Shown here one piece after another: positions 32,650 to 42,196 of a DNA stretch of 64,000 nt. A program made the translations under genes and the position numbers. Origin of the DNA: Rhodopseudomonas boonkerdii (lineage in GTDB: Bacteria; Pseudomonadota; Alphaproteobacteria; Rhizobiales; Xanthobacteraceae); the NCBI RefSeq assembly GCF_021184025.1, contig NZ_CP036537.1, positions 4,836,001-4,900,000 on the forward strand, read 5' to 3'. Each line of letters begins with the position of its first letter. Position 1 is the stretch's first letter. The notes beneath the pieces are model-generated. The model was given only the letters and a program-made list of their open reading frames with translations. It made no database searches and was not told the DNA's origin.

Positions 32650-34443
32650 TCAATTCGCCGAGGCGCGCTTTTGCGGAGGTGTCGCGGGCCACGACTTGAT
32701 CAGTGTATCGTAGTCCACTGTCTCGCCTTTCGGCTTCTCGTTCGCCAGCTTACGCTGGGGCGCGATATTGCCGTCCTTCGCGGACTTGTTGTACCAGAAT
32801 TCCGCGCTCTCTTTCTTGTTGAGCTTCGGTCCGCATTCGCCCTGAACCTTGGAGCGTTCAAGACGTTCGAGCACCGAATCCTGCGCCGCGGCCAGCGAGT
32901 CCATGGCCTGCTGCGGGGTCTTCGCACCGGACGACGCATCGCCGATGTTCTGCCACCACAACTGCGCCAGCTTCGGATAGTCCGGGATGTTGTTGCCGGT
33001 CGGCGACCACTGCACACGGGCCGGTGAGCGATAGAACTCGACCAGACCGCCAAGCTTCGGCGCGCGCTCGGTGAACGACTTGTCCCAGATATCACTTTCG
33101 CGGATGAAGGTGAGACCGACATGGCTCTTCTTCAGCGACACCGACTTCGAGGTGATGAACTGCAGATAGAGCCAGGCCGCCTTGCGGCGATCCGGCGGCG
33201 TCGACTTGAGCAGCGTGCCCGAACCGACGTCCTGATAGCCGAGCTTCATGCCTTCCTTCCAATAGGCCCCCTTCGGCGAAGGAGCCATGCGCCACTTCGG
33301 CGTGCCATCGGCATTCACCACCGGCAGACCCGGCTTCACCATGTCGGCGGTGAAAGCGGTGTACCAGAACATCTGCTGGGCGATATTGCCCTGCGCCGGT
33401 ACCGGGCCGGACTCAGAGAAGGTCATGCCCTGCGCCTGCGGCGGTGCGTACTTCTTCATCCAGTCGAGATACTTGACGATCGAATAGACGGCGGCCGGCC
33501 CGTTGGTGTCGCCGCCACGCTCGATCGAGGAGCCGACCGGGCGGCAGCCTTCCATGCGGATGCCCCATTCATCGACGGGCAGACCGTTCGGAAGGCCCTT
33601 GTCGCCATTGCCAGCCATCGACAGCCAGGCGTCGGTGAAACGCCAGCCGAGCGACGGGTCCTTCTTGCCATAGTCCATATGGCCATAGACCTTGACGCCG
33701 TTGATTTCCTTGATGTCGTTGGTGAAGAAATCAGCGATGTCTTCATAGGCCGACCAGTTCACGGGCACGCCGAGATCGTAACCATATTTGGCCTTGAACT
33801 TGGCCTTGTATTCGGGATTGGTGAACCAGTCGTACCGGAACCAGTAAAGGTTGGCGAATTGCTGGTCGGGCAGCTGGTACATCTTCTTGTCCGGCGCAGT
33901 CGTGAAAGACGTGCCGATGAAGTCGTTGACATCGAGCGTCGGGCTGGTGACGTCCTTGCCTTCGCCGGTCATATAATCCGACAGCGCGATGGTCTGGCCA
34001 TAACGGAAATGCGTGCCGATCAGATCGCTATCGTTGATCCAGCCGTCATAGACATTCTTGCCGGACTGCATCTGCGTCTGCAGCTTCTCGACCACGTCAC
34101 CTTCCTGGATCAAGTCGTGCTTCAGCTTGATACCGGTGATTTCCGAAAAAGCCTTCGCGAGCGTGCGCGATTCATATTCATGCGTGGTGATGGTTTCAGA
34201 GACGACATTGATCTCCATGCCCTTGAACGGCGCAGCGGCCTTCTCGAACCACTGCAGTTCCTTGAGCTGTTCGGCCTTGGACAGCGTCGAGGGCTGGAAT
34301 TCATTGTCGATCCATTTCTGGATGGTGGCGTCATCCGCCCTGGCCGGCGCTGCAAGCAACGCGGTGGCGGCGATCAGCGCACAAGCGCTGGTCATCATGA
34401 TGCGGCGCGTCGGACGACGGGCCTGAGTGGTCAGGTGCCTCAT
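32650..34443 (-). CDS. glpV: Glycerol ABC transporter substrate-binding protein GlpV
   Basis: 597 residues, far longer than a usual binding protein but normal for the GlpV family of the rhizobial GlpSTPQV glycerol importer. The signal peptide ends at APARA (about residue 36). Characteristic stretches are EFQPSTLSKAEQLKELQWFE, YDGWINDSDLIGTHFRYGQ and LPDQQFANLYWFRYDWF. It should capture glycerol in the periplasm and hand it to GlpP/GlpQ. ATG 34443 has GGAGG six bases upstream. It is the last gene of the glp operon, 55 bases after the DUF2160 gene, and is followed by a family A repeat. Confidence 0.88.
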   Translation of the reverse strand: MRHLTTQARRPTRRIMMTSACALIAATALLAAPARADDATIQKWIDNEFQPSTLSKAEQLKELQWFEKAAAPFKGMEINVVSETITTHEYESRTLAKAFSEITGIKLKHDLIQEGDVVEKLQTQMQSGKNVYDGWINDSDLIGTHFRYGQTIALSDYMTGEGKDVTSPTLDVNDFIGTSFTTAPDKKMYQLPDQQFANLYWFRYDWFTNPEYKAKFKAKYGYDLGVPVNWSAYEDIADFFTNDIKEINGVKVYGHMDYGKKDPSLGWRFTDAWLSMAGNGDKGLPNGLPVDEWGIRMEGCRPVGSSIERGGDTNGPAAVYSIVKYLDWMKKYAPPQAQGMTFSESGPVPAQGNIAQQMFWYTAFTADMVKPGLPVVNADGTPKWRMAPSPKGAYWKEGMKLGYQDVGSGTLLKSTPPDRRKAAWLYLQFITSKSVSLKKSHVGLTFIRESDIWDKSFTERAPKLGGLVEFYRSPARVQWSPTGNNIPDYPKLAQLWWQNIGDASSGAKTPQQAMDSLAAAQDSVLERLERSKVQGECGPKLNKKESAEFWYNKSAKDGNIAPQRKLANEKPKGETVDYDTLIKSWPATPPQKRASAN

Positions 34444-34498
34444 TACTTCCTCCCGTTTGTTCAGGCCGGGATTATCCCGTACCTGCAGTTCAGACAGG

Positions 34499-34828
34499 TC
34501 AGACGGTGCGGAAAATCCCCACCGCCGCGACCAGCGAAATCAGCGTTGCGAACCAGAGATTCGAAATTTCATAGCCTTCCTCGCCGACCGGCAGCGTCGC
34601 GATCGCATCCGAGCCGATGAATCCGATCCACAGCAGGTGGATGACCGCGGCCGTGATCAACGACAGGAACAGACGATCACCACGTGTGGTCGGGATGCGC
34701 AGAATGCCGATACGCTCGGCTTCGGGATAACGCACGGCGAGTACGGTCATGGTGCCGAGCATAATCGCTATCGCCACGAAGAAGATCGCGGTCGGCGGCG
34801 TCCAGGCCATCCATGCAATGTGATCCAT
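34499..34828 (-). CDS. DUF2160 small membrane protein of the glycerol operon
   Basis: 109 residues with three or so hydrophobic stretches: residues 2-28 (IAWMAWTPPTAIFFVAIAIM), about 50-75 (LFLSLITAAVIHLLWIGFIG) and a C-terminal one (LWFATLISLVAAVGIFR). DUF2160 genes are placed between glpQ and glpV in glycerol operons. Its role in the transporter is unknown; it may be an accessory membrane subunit. AGGAGG precedes the ATG by five to six bases. Gap to glpQ is nine bases. Confidence 0.8.
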   Translation of the reverse strand: MDHIAWMAWTPPTAIFFVAIAIMLGTMTVLAVRYPEAERIGILRIPTTRGDRLFLSLITAAVIHLLWIGFIGSDAIATLPVGEEGYEISNLWFATLISLVAAVGIFRTV

Positions 34829-34837
34829 AATCGCCTC

Positions 34838-35643
34838 CTAGACGCGGCCCAGCGCGAAGCCGCGCGCGATGTAGTTGCGGACGAACCAGATGACGAGAGC
34901 CCCAGGGATGATGGTGAGGACGCCCGCCGCTGCTAAGAGCCCCCAATCCATGCCTGAGGCCGACACCGTGCGCGTCATGATCGCCGAGATCGGCTTGGCG
35001 TTGACGGAGGTCAATGTGCGCGCGAGCAGCAGCTCAACCCAGGAAAACATGAAACAGAAAAATGCGGCAACGCCGATGCCCGAGGCGATCAACGGCATCA
35101 GGATCTTTACGAAGAATTTTGGAAACGAATAGCCGTCGAGAAACGCGGTCTCATCGATCTCGCGGGGCACACCAGACACGAAGCCTTCAAGAATCCAGAC
35201 AGCAAGCGGCACATTGAATAGGCAATGTGCCAGCGCCACGGCCCAGGGCGTATCGAACAGGCCGACGGCCGAATAGAGATTGAAGAAGGGCAGCGCGAAC
35301 ACCGCAGGCGGCGCCATGCGGTTCGACAGCAGCCAGAAGAACAGATGCTTGTCGCCAAGAAAGCGATAGCGCGAGAAGGCGTAGGCCGCCGGCAGCGCGA
35401 AGGAGATCGACAGCACCGTGTTGATGATCACGTATTTCAGCGAATTGATATAGCCGGAGTACCAGCTCTCGTCCGTAAAGATACGGATGTAATTCTCAAG
35501 CGTCGGCTTGTGCGGCCACAGGGTCATGGTCGAGACAATCTCGCCATTCTCCTTGAAGCTCATATTGACGAGCCAGTAGATCGGCAGCAGCAGGAAGATC
35601 AGGAACAGCGTCAAGATGATGCGACGACCGGGAATGGAGTGAT

Positions 35644-35647
<4 letters not shown>
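34838..35647 (-). CDS. glpQ: Glycerol ABC transporter permease GlpQ
   Basis: 269-residue inner-membrane permease of the MalG/CUT1 type with about six helices; the first is residues 9-29 (IILTLFLIFLLLPIYWLVN). The EAA coupling loop is seen as GVPREIDETAFLDGYSFPKF (about residues 159-178), which docks on the ATPase. It is paired with GlpP as the translocation channel. ATG 35647 overlaps the glpP stop by four bases (ATGA). This gene name refers to the ABC permease, not to the glycerophosphodiesterase of enteric bacteria. Confidence 0.9.
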
Positions 35648-36545
<898 letters not shown>

Positions 36546-36546
<1 letters not shown>

Positions 36547-37631
36547 CACTGCGCCCCCTCGACAAGACGGCTGTCCGCATAAACGTGCACCCGCGCGGAA
36601 TCGAACACTAGCCCGACATTGTCGCCGGAGACCGAGAAACCGTCCGGCACACGGGCCGCGAATCTCACGCCGCCGACGCGAACCCGGGCGAACCGGATAC
36701 GACCGAGGTCATCGATGCGTTCGATCTGTGCCGTGAGAAGATCGGGCGCGGGCGTTGCCACATGAACGAATTCGGGGCGAACGCCGATCTCGATCTTCGC
36801 GCCGGATGGCAGCGCGTCATAGCTGCGGTCGAGACCGATGGTATGACTGCCAATCCGCACCTGCCGGCCGCTCACCTCGGCAGGAACGATATTCATGCCG
36901 GGAGAGCCGATGAAGTAGCCGACAAATGTATGCGCGGGCTTGTCGAACAGCTCCTGCGGCGTACCGGACTGCACGACGCGGCCGTCATGCATCACGACCA
37001 CAGTGTCGGCGAAGGTCAACGCCTCGGTCTGGTCATGAGTCACGTAGATCATGGTGAGATCCAGCGCACGGTGCAGCGCCTTCAGCTTGGAGCGCAGCTC
37101 CCATTTCAGCGCGGGATCGATCACCGTCAGCGGCTCGTCGAACAGCACGGCGGCAACGTCCGAGCGCACCAGGCCGCGGCCGAGCGAGATCTTCTGCTTG
37201 GCGTCAGGTGTCAGCCGCGTCGCCTTGCGATTGAGATAAGGCGTGAGATCGAGCAACTCGCCGATCTCGGCGACACGGGCGTCGATCTTTGGCTTCGGCA
37301 TCCCGCGATTCCTGAGCGGGAAGGCAAGATTTTCGCCCACCGTCATGGTGTCGTAGATCACCGGAAACTGGAACACCTGCGCGATGTTGCGCTTCTGGGT
37401 CGGCAGCGGCGTGATGTCATTGCCGTCGAACAGGATCTGGCCACGGGTCGGCGAGATGATGCCGGAGATGAGATTCAACAGTGTCGTCTTGCCGCAACCG
37501 GATGGGCCGAGCAGCGCATAGGCGCCGCCCTGCCGCCAGGTCATGGAGATCGGCTTCAACGCAAACGATTCCGGATCGGCATCGTTGCCGCTGTAGGATT
37601 GCGCGAGATCGACAAGATCGATGCGGGCCAT
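36546..37631 (-). CDS. glpT: Glycerol ABC transporter ATP-binding protein GlpT (degenerate signature)
   Basis: 361-residue MalK-like ATPase with a C-terminal TOBE/OB region from about residue 240. Walker A GPSGCGKTT (42-50), Q-loop Q88, Walker B AVLFDEP (D165, E166) and the H-loop histidine H201 (YVTHDQTEA) are all intact. The ABC signature, normally LSGGQ, reads LTPDAKQ at 140-146. It pairs with GlpS, which keeps LSGGQ but lacks the H-loop histidine. Here glpT is the ABC subunit of the rhizobial system, not the glycerol-3-phosphate antiporter. Nine bases separate it from glpS. Confidence 0.9.
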
Positions 37632-37640
37632 AATGTGCTC

Positions 37641-38717
37641 CTACATCGCGGGCGCGGCGACCAGACGGTCGCTGCTGTCGAAGATGAAGATATTGGCGGG
37701 ATCGAGCACGGCGTCGAGCTTGTCGCCAGGCGCGAACTCATGGATACCGGACAGCACCGAGACCCAGTCCGACTGACCGTGCTTCACATGAATGAAACTC
37801 TCGGAACCGGTGATTTCAGTCACGGTCACTTCGGCGGGGAAGACGTGGGCGCCCGTTGCGGCCCGAGCGACACCGAGTTGATGGGCGCGGAAGCCAACGC
37901 TATAGCGGCCGTCAGCGAGCGCCGCATAGAGCCCGCTCGCCGGCGCATTGACGCCTCCGGCATATTGCACGCCATCGCCCCTCTTCTCGATATCCACCGC
38001 ATTCAGCGGCGGGTCGGAAAATACCTCGGCGACTTTCAGCGTGCCCGGCCGGCGATAGACCTTCGGCGTATCGCCGAACTGCAGCACTTCGCCTTCCCAC
38101 AAGCAGGCGGTGCGGCCGCCGAGCAGCAGCGCCTCGGACGGTTCGGTGGTCGCATAGACGAAGATCGCGCCGGACGCCTCGAAGATTTTGGGCAGTTCGG
38201 TGCGTAATTCCTCACGGAGCTTGTAGTCGAGATTGGCGAGCGGCTCGTCGAGCAGCACGAGGTCGGCACCCTTGACCAGCGCGCGCGCGATCGCGGTGCG
38301 TTGCTGCTGGCCACCGGAGAGCTGCAGCGGTGTGCGCTTGAGATACGGCTCGAGCTTGAGCAGCGCCGCCGCCTCGCGCACGCGCGTCTCGATCTCGGCC
38401 TTCGGTTTGCCCCGCACGCGCAGCGGCGACGCGATGTTTTCATAAACCGTAAGCGAGGGGTAATTGATGAACTGCTGATAGACCATCGCCACCGAACGCT
38501 TGCGGATGTCGATGCCGGTGACATCCTTGCCATCCACCAGCACGCGGCCTTGCGCCGGTTTGTCGAGGCCTGCGAGCAGCCGCATGATCGAGGTCTTGCC
38601 GGCCAGCGTCGGCCCGAGCAACACGCTGAGGCTACCGCGCTCAAGGGTCAGCGAGACGTCGCGAATGGTCGGCACGCCGTCCACCATCTGCGAGACATGA
38701 TCGAGCGTCACGCTCAT
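37641..38717 (-). CDS. glpS: Glycerol ABC transporter ATP-binding protein GlpS (missing H-loop His)
   Basis: 358-residue MalK-like ATPase. Walker A GPTLAGKT (35-42), Q-loop Q81, signature LSGGQQQR (133-140) and Walker B LVLLDEP with D157 and E158 are present. The H-loop, usually Y-V-T-H-D-Q, reads YATTEPSEAL with Thr191 in the histidine place. A C-terminal regulatory OB-type region follows from about residue 235. ATG 38717 overlaps the glpD stop by four bases; an upstream reading frame that extends into glpD is not used. Together with GlpT it powers glycerol import. Confidence 0.9.
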   Translation of the reverse strand: MSVTLDHVSQMVDGVPTIRDVSLTLERGSLSVLLGPTLAGKTSIMRLLAGLDKPAQGRVLVDGKDVTGIDIRKRSVAMVYQQFINYPSLTVYENIASPLRVRGKPKAEIETRVREAAALLKLEPYLKRTPLQLSGGQQQRTAIARALVKGADLVLLDEPLANLDYKLREELRTELPKIFEASGAIFVYATTEPSEALLLGGRTACLWEGEVLQFGDTPKVYRRPGTLKVAEVFSDPPLNAVDIEKRGDGVQYAGGVNAPASGLYAALADGRYSVGFRAHQLGVARAATGAHVFPAEVTVTEITGSESFIHVKHGQSDWVSVLSGIHEFAPGDKLDAVLDPANIFIFDSSDRLVAAPAM

Positions 38718-40246
38718 ACGCGCGCTCCCGTGTCCGCTGCTGTATCCCGATGGGCGACGAGCCATTCGTCGAGCGCCACGACTTCCTCCGCTGACAATCG
38801 CAGGCCGAGTTTGGAGCGCCGCCAGACGATGTCTTCGGCGCTTACGGCCCATTCCTGGGTCATCAGATAGCGCACCTCGCGCTCGGTCAATGTGGCACCG
38901 AAGTCGCGACCGAGATCGGAAGCGGATTTCGCATGCGCGAGAAGTTTAGCGGCGCGCGTGCCATAGGCATGGACCAGCCGGCTCGCATGCGCAGCCGCAA
39001 GAAACGGATAGTCGCGGCTGATTTCGCCGATCAGCGCATCGACAGAGGAGACATCGACATCGCCGCCGGGCAACGGCGCCTCCGCGGTCCAGCCTTCTTT
39101 CGCCTTGTCGCCCTTCAGATAGGGCGACAGCTTCTGCAGCGCTTCTTCGGCAAGTCGGCGATAGGTGGTGATCTTGCCGCCATAGATCGACAGCAGCGGC
39201 GCACCGCCGAGCAGATCGAGCTCGAAAACATAATCGCGCGTGGCCGCTTTGGCGTCGCTGGCGCCGTCGTCATAAAGCGGACGGACGCCGGAATAGGTCC
39301 AGACGACGTCGTCGGCCAGCACGGGTTTTGCGAAATACTCGCTGACGGAACTGCAGAGATAGGCGATCTCATCCGGCGTGATTTTCACATCGGCGGGATC
39401 GCCGTGATAGTCGACATCGGTGGTGCCGATCAGGGTGAAATCGTTCTGATAGGGAATCGCGAAGACGATGCGCCCGTCGGCATTCTGGAAGATATAGGCG
39501 CGATCATGCGCGTACAGCTTCGGCACGACGATGTGCGAGCCCTGCACCAGCCGTACCTTCGCTCGGGCATTCACACCGGCGCCGACGGCAAGGACGTTCT
39601 CCACCCATGGCCCGCCGGCATTGACCAGCGTCCGCGCGCTGATTGTCTCGCGCTCACGCGTGAGCACGTTCTCGACCGTCACCCGCCAGATGCCGTCGGC
39701 TTGACGTATTTCGACGGCGCGGCTGCGGGTGCGGATTTCGGCGCCGCGATCGGCGGCATCGCGCGCGGTGAGCACGACGAGGCGGGCATCATCAACGAAG
39801 CAGTCGGAATATTCGAAACCGCGATGGAAGCGGCCGGGCGCCAGCGGCTTGCCGGTCTCGTCCTTCGACAGATCGAGCGTGCGCGTGGCTGGCAGCAGTT
39901 TACGGCCGCCGATGTGATCGTAGAGGAACAGGCCGAGACGCAACAGCCACGCCGGCCGCAGTCCGGCATGATGCGGCAGCACGAAGCGCAGGGGGCTGAT
40001 GATATGCGGCGCGATCGCCCACAACACCTCGCGCTCGAGCAACGCATGGCGGACCAGCTTGAAGTCGTAATACTCGAGATAGCGCAGGCCGCCATGGATC
40101 AGCTTGGTCGACCAGGACGAGGTCCCTGACGCCAGATCCTTCATCTCGCAGAGGAATACGGAATTACCGCGACCAACGGCATCGCGGGCGATCCCGCAGC
40201 CATTTACGCCGCCACCAATGATTGCAAGGTCGTAAACCTGACCCAC
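38714..40246 (-). CDS. glpD: Glycerol-3-phosphate dehydrogenase GlpD (aerobic type)
   Basis: 510-residue FAD enzyme that oxidises sn-glycerol 3-phosphate to dihydroxyacetone phosphate and feeds the quinone pool at the inner membrane. The FAD fingerprint is AIIGGGVNGCGIARDA near the N-terminus, followed by SSWSTKLIHGGLRYLEYYDF, a GlpD signature, and YSGVRPLYDDG. The C-terminal helical domain is complete (MTQEWAVSAEDIVWRRSKL). The probable start is GTG 40246, with AAGGGGA seven bases upstream; an ATG at 40282 would add 12 residues unlike other GlpD. It begins the glp operon. No glpK or glpF gene lies in the window. Confidence 0.92.
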   Translation of the reverse strand: MGQVYDLAIIGGGVNGCGIARDAVGRGNSVFLCEMKDLASGTSSWSTKLIHGGLRYLEYYDFKLVRHALLEREVLWAIAPHIISPLRFVLPHHAGLRPAWLLRLGLFLYDHIGGRKLLPATRTLDLSKDETGKPLAPGRFHRGFEYSDCFVDDARLVVLTARDAADRGAEIRTRSRAVEIRQADGIWRVTVENVLTRERETISARTLVNAGGPWVENVLAVGAGVNARAKVRLVQGSHIVVPKLYAHDRAYIFQNADGRIVFAIPYQNDFTLIGTTDVDYHGDPADVKITPDEIAYLCSSVSEYFAKPVLADDVVWTYSGVRPLYDDGASDAKAATRDYVFELDLLGGAPLLSIYGGKITTYRRLAEEALQKLSPYLKGDKAKEGWTAEAPLPGGDVDVSSVDALIGEISRDYPFLAAAHASRLVHAYGTRAAKLLAHAKSASDLGRDFGATLTEREVRYLMTQEWAVSAEDIVWRRSKLGLRLSAEEVVALDEWLVAHRDTAADTGARV

Positions 40247-40315
40247 CCGGCTTCCCCTTACGCGCCAATTATCTGGCGCCACTACGGTCGCGCCATCTTC
40301 GCTTTCAGCGATTTT

Positions 40316-40354
40316 GCTTTCGCTTTTGATTAAAGCACAAGAGAAAACGAAAGC
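40316..40354. promoter_or_regulatory. Candidate GlpR operator upstream of glpD
   Basis: GCTTTCGCTTTT (40316-40327) and AAAACGAAAGC (40344-40354) are inverted with one mismatch over 11 bases, spaced by 16; a further GCTTTC starts at 40301. TTTCG-type repeats are typical of DeoR-family operators. They lie 70-108 bases upstream of glpD, on the glpR-glpD intergenic side. Confidence 0.5.
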
Positions 40355-40418
40355 AATGGGTGTTTTTAGGGTTTCAAATGCGATTTTGCAGCGGTATCGG
40401 GCTGGTCCGGGCGCAGCT

Positions 40419-40449
40419 TGTCATCCTCGCGAAAGCGGGGATCCAGTAG
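40419..40449. repeat. Interspersed palindrome, family C (copy 3)
   Basis: TGTCATCCTCGCGAAAGCGG followed by GGATCCAGTAG, a single arm. Just after it, GACCCGGCAA and TTGCCCGGTC (about 40473-40503) form another hairpin with one mismatch. Both lie between glpR and glpD. Confidence 0.6.
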
Positions 40450-40536
40450 ACACAGGCTTGGATGATTGAACCGACCCGGCAATGCCTTCTGGGTTGCCCG
40501 GTCGAACCGGCAACGACAGCCAGGACCAGGGAGCTT

Positions 40537-41334
40537 CTACCCCTCCTCCGCCTCGTCATCCGCCCCCGGCAGCGCTTCGATCACCTTCACCCCGCGGCTC
40601 CTGCAGATCTCCTGCAAAGCAGGCGGCAAGGTCGTATCGGTGACAAACGTATGAATCTGGCTGAGATGGGCGATGCGCACGGCCGCGCTCCGGCGCAGCT
40701 TGGTGCTGTCGCAAACCAGCATGACGCTGCGGGCATTGGCGATGATCGCCTGGGCCGCCTGCACCTCGCGATAGTCGAAATCGAGCAGCGCCCCCTCTTC
40801 ATCGATCGCCGAGGCGCCGATGATGGCGTAATCCACCTTGAACTGACCGATCAGCTTGATCGCCGTCGAACCGGTCACGGCGCCATCGGCCCGGCGGACC
40901 GTGCCGCCGGCGACGATCACTTCGATATGCGGATGTCGATACAGCATCATCGCAACATTGAGGTTATTGGTGATGACGAGCAGGTTCTCGTGATCCGTCA
41001 GCGCATTCGCGACTTCCTCTGTCGTCGTGCCGATATTGATAAACAGCGACGAACCGTTGGGTATTTGCGCCGCGGCGGCGGCGCCGATCGCCTTCTTCTC
41101 TTCTGCGGCCACGAAACGGCGGGCTTCGTAAGCCAGATTTTCCACGCCGGACGCAACGATGGCGCCACCGTGGATGCGCGTGAGCAGACGCTGGTCGCAG
41201 AGATCGTTGAGATCCTTGCGAATGGTCTGCGCCGACACCTCGAAGCGACGGACCAGATCATCCACCATCACGCGGCCGAAGGCGCGCGCATGATTGAGAA
41301 TTTCGGATTGGCGATGAGAAAGGCCAGACGTCAC
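40537..41334 (-). CDS. glpR: DeoR-family glycerol regulator GlpR
   Basis: 265 residues. The DeoR helix-turn-helix shows FEVSAQTIRKDLNDLCDQRL (about residues 31-50), followed by LTRIHGGAIV and the sugar-phosphate binding domain with INIGTTTEEVANAL and DYAIIGASAIDEEGALLDFD. It should repress glp genes and be released by glycerol 3-phosphate. The start is GTG 41334 with GAGG seven bases upstream. It is separated from glpD by about 290 bases that contain the candidate operator. Confidence 0.88.
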   Translation of the reverse strand: MTSGLSHRQSEILNHARAFGRVMVDDLVRRFEVSAQTIRKDLNDLCDQRLLTRIHGGAIVASGVENLAYEARRFVAAEEKKAIGAAAAAQIPNGSSLFINIGTTTEEVANALTDHENLLVITNNLNVAMMLYRHPHIEVIVAGGTVRRADGAVTGSTAIKLIGQFKVDYAIIGASAIDEEGALLDFDYREVQAAQAIIANARSVMLVCDSTKLRRSAAVRIAHLSQIHTFVTDTTLPPALQEICRSRGVKVIEALPGADDEAEEG

Positions 41335-41397
41335 ATCAACACCTCATGAATGATTTCCATGGTGCTGATGTTGGCGGTATGGGTCAACGCTCTGCGT

Positions 41398-41450
41398 GTC
41401 CCGGCTCTGCGGAGCAGCGCCAAAGCGCTGCACCGCGTCGGAACACGAAC
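41398..41450. repeat. Interspersed repeat, family B (copy 2, single arm)
   Basis: GTCCCGGCTCTGCGGAGCAG to GCTGCACCGCGTCGGAACAC, equivalent to the right arm of the other family B copies. It lies between glpR and the small gene at 41455. Confidence 0.6.
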
Positions 41451-41454
41451 GAGG

Positions 41455-41652
41455 TTAAGCTGCGGTGACAGTCTCCTGCGCGCCTTGGGCGAACTGGAAG
41501 GCAGCCCGCTCGGCCTCGCGCGCGTTTCGGAAGATCCGGCCATCCATCCCGTTGAAACGATGCGACGCGGCAAAAAAGCGGAAACCTTCCGGATCGCGCA
41601 CCACGATGCCGGCTGCCTGTGACGAGACTTCAATGATGTATGTGTCTGACAT
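41455..41652 (-). CDS. Small conserved-looking protein of unknown function
   Basis: 65 residues beginning MSDTYIIEVSSQAAGIVVRD and containing GFRFFAASHRFNGMDGRIFR, followed by a helix rich in Ala. AAAGGGG is five bases before the ATG at 41652, which supports this start over an upstream frame reaching 41820. I do not recognise a family. The regular beta-turn-beta-helix look and good ribosome site suggest a real gene. It follows the acyl-CoA thioesterase after 85 bases and may be the last gene of the beta-oxidation unit. Confidence 0.6.
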   Translation of the reverse strand: MSDTYIIEVSSQAAGIVVRDPEGFRFFAASHRFNGMDGRIFRNAREAERAAFQFAQGAQETVTAA

Positions 41653-41737
41653 GGCGGCCCCTTTCGCAATAGGCGATGCATATTCCGGGCCACTAACGGA
41701 GATGGCGGTAAATCGTTCCCGCCGAGCTCTCGAATCC

Positions 41738-42169
41738 TTATGCCGTGATTGCCGCATCCGGCTTTTTGATCGGTTGCGGACGGCCATTCTCGTCAATGGA
41801 AACGAAGGTGAAATTGCCATCGGTCACCAAAATCGGCGCGCTTTCGTTGCGACGGAGCACCCAAGCCTCGATATGCACGGTGAGCGACGTGCGGCCCATC
41901 CGCACCAGATTTGCATGCACCGACACAACATCACCGACGTGAACGGCCTTGCGAAAGGTCATCGCCTCGATGGCGACCGTGACGGTGCGGGTCCTGGCGA
42001 CCTTGGCGGCAAAGATGCCTCCGCCGAGATCCATCTGGCTCAGCAGCCAACCGCCAAAGATATCACCATTGGCGTTGGTGTCCGCCGGCATCGCCACGGT
42101 GCGAATGGTGAGATCGCCGGTGGGTTCCGTGTCGAGACCGGTGGCGGGCTGATTCGGTGATTCAGTCAT
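41738..42169 (-). CDS. Acyl-CoA thioesterase, hotdog fold (YciA type)
   Basis: 143 residues, a single hotdog domain. The active-site signature ADTNANGDIFGGWLLSQMDL with the catalytic Asn-x-x-Gly region (about residues 29-48) is that of YciA acyl-CoA thioesterases, which release free acid from acyl-CoA. A further strand ends in GNFTFVSIDENGRP. It lies 27 bases after fadJ and probably balances CoA pools in fatty-acid degradation. Confidence 0.85.
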   Translation of the reverse strand: MTESPNQPATGLDTEPTGDLTIRTVAMPADTNANGDIFGGWLLSQMDLGGGIFAAKVARTRTVTVAIEAMTFRKAVHVGDVVSVHANLVRMGRTSLTVHIEAWVLRRNESAPILVTDGNFTFVSIDENGRPQPIKKPDAAITA

Positions 42170-42196
42170 GAGCAGACGGTGCCTGAACTTGAGTCA

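Noticed and set aside
40246..40282. ATG 40282 as the glpD start
   Set aside because: It adds 12 residues with no match to GlpD, and the GTG at 40246 has a good ribosome site.
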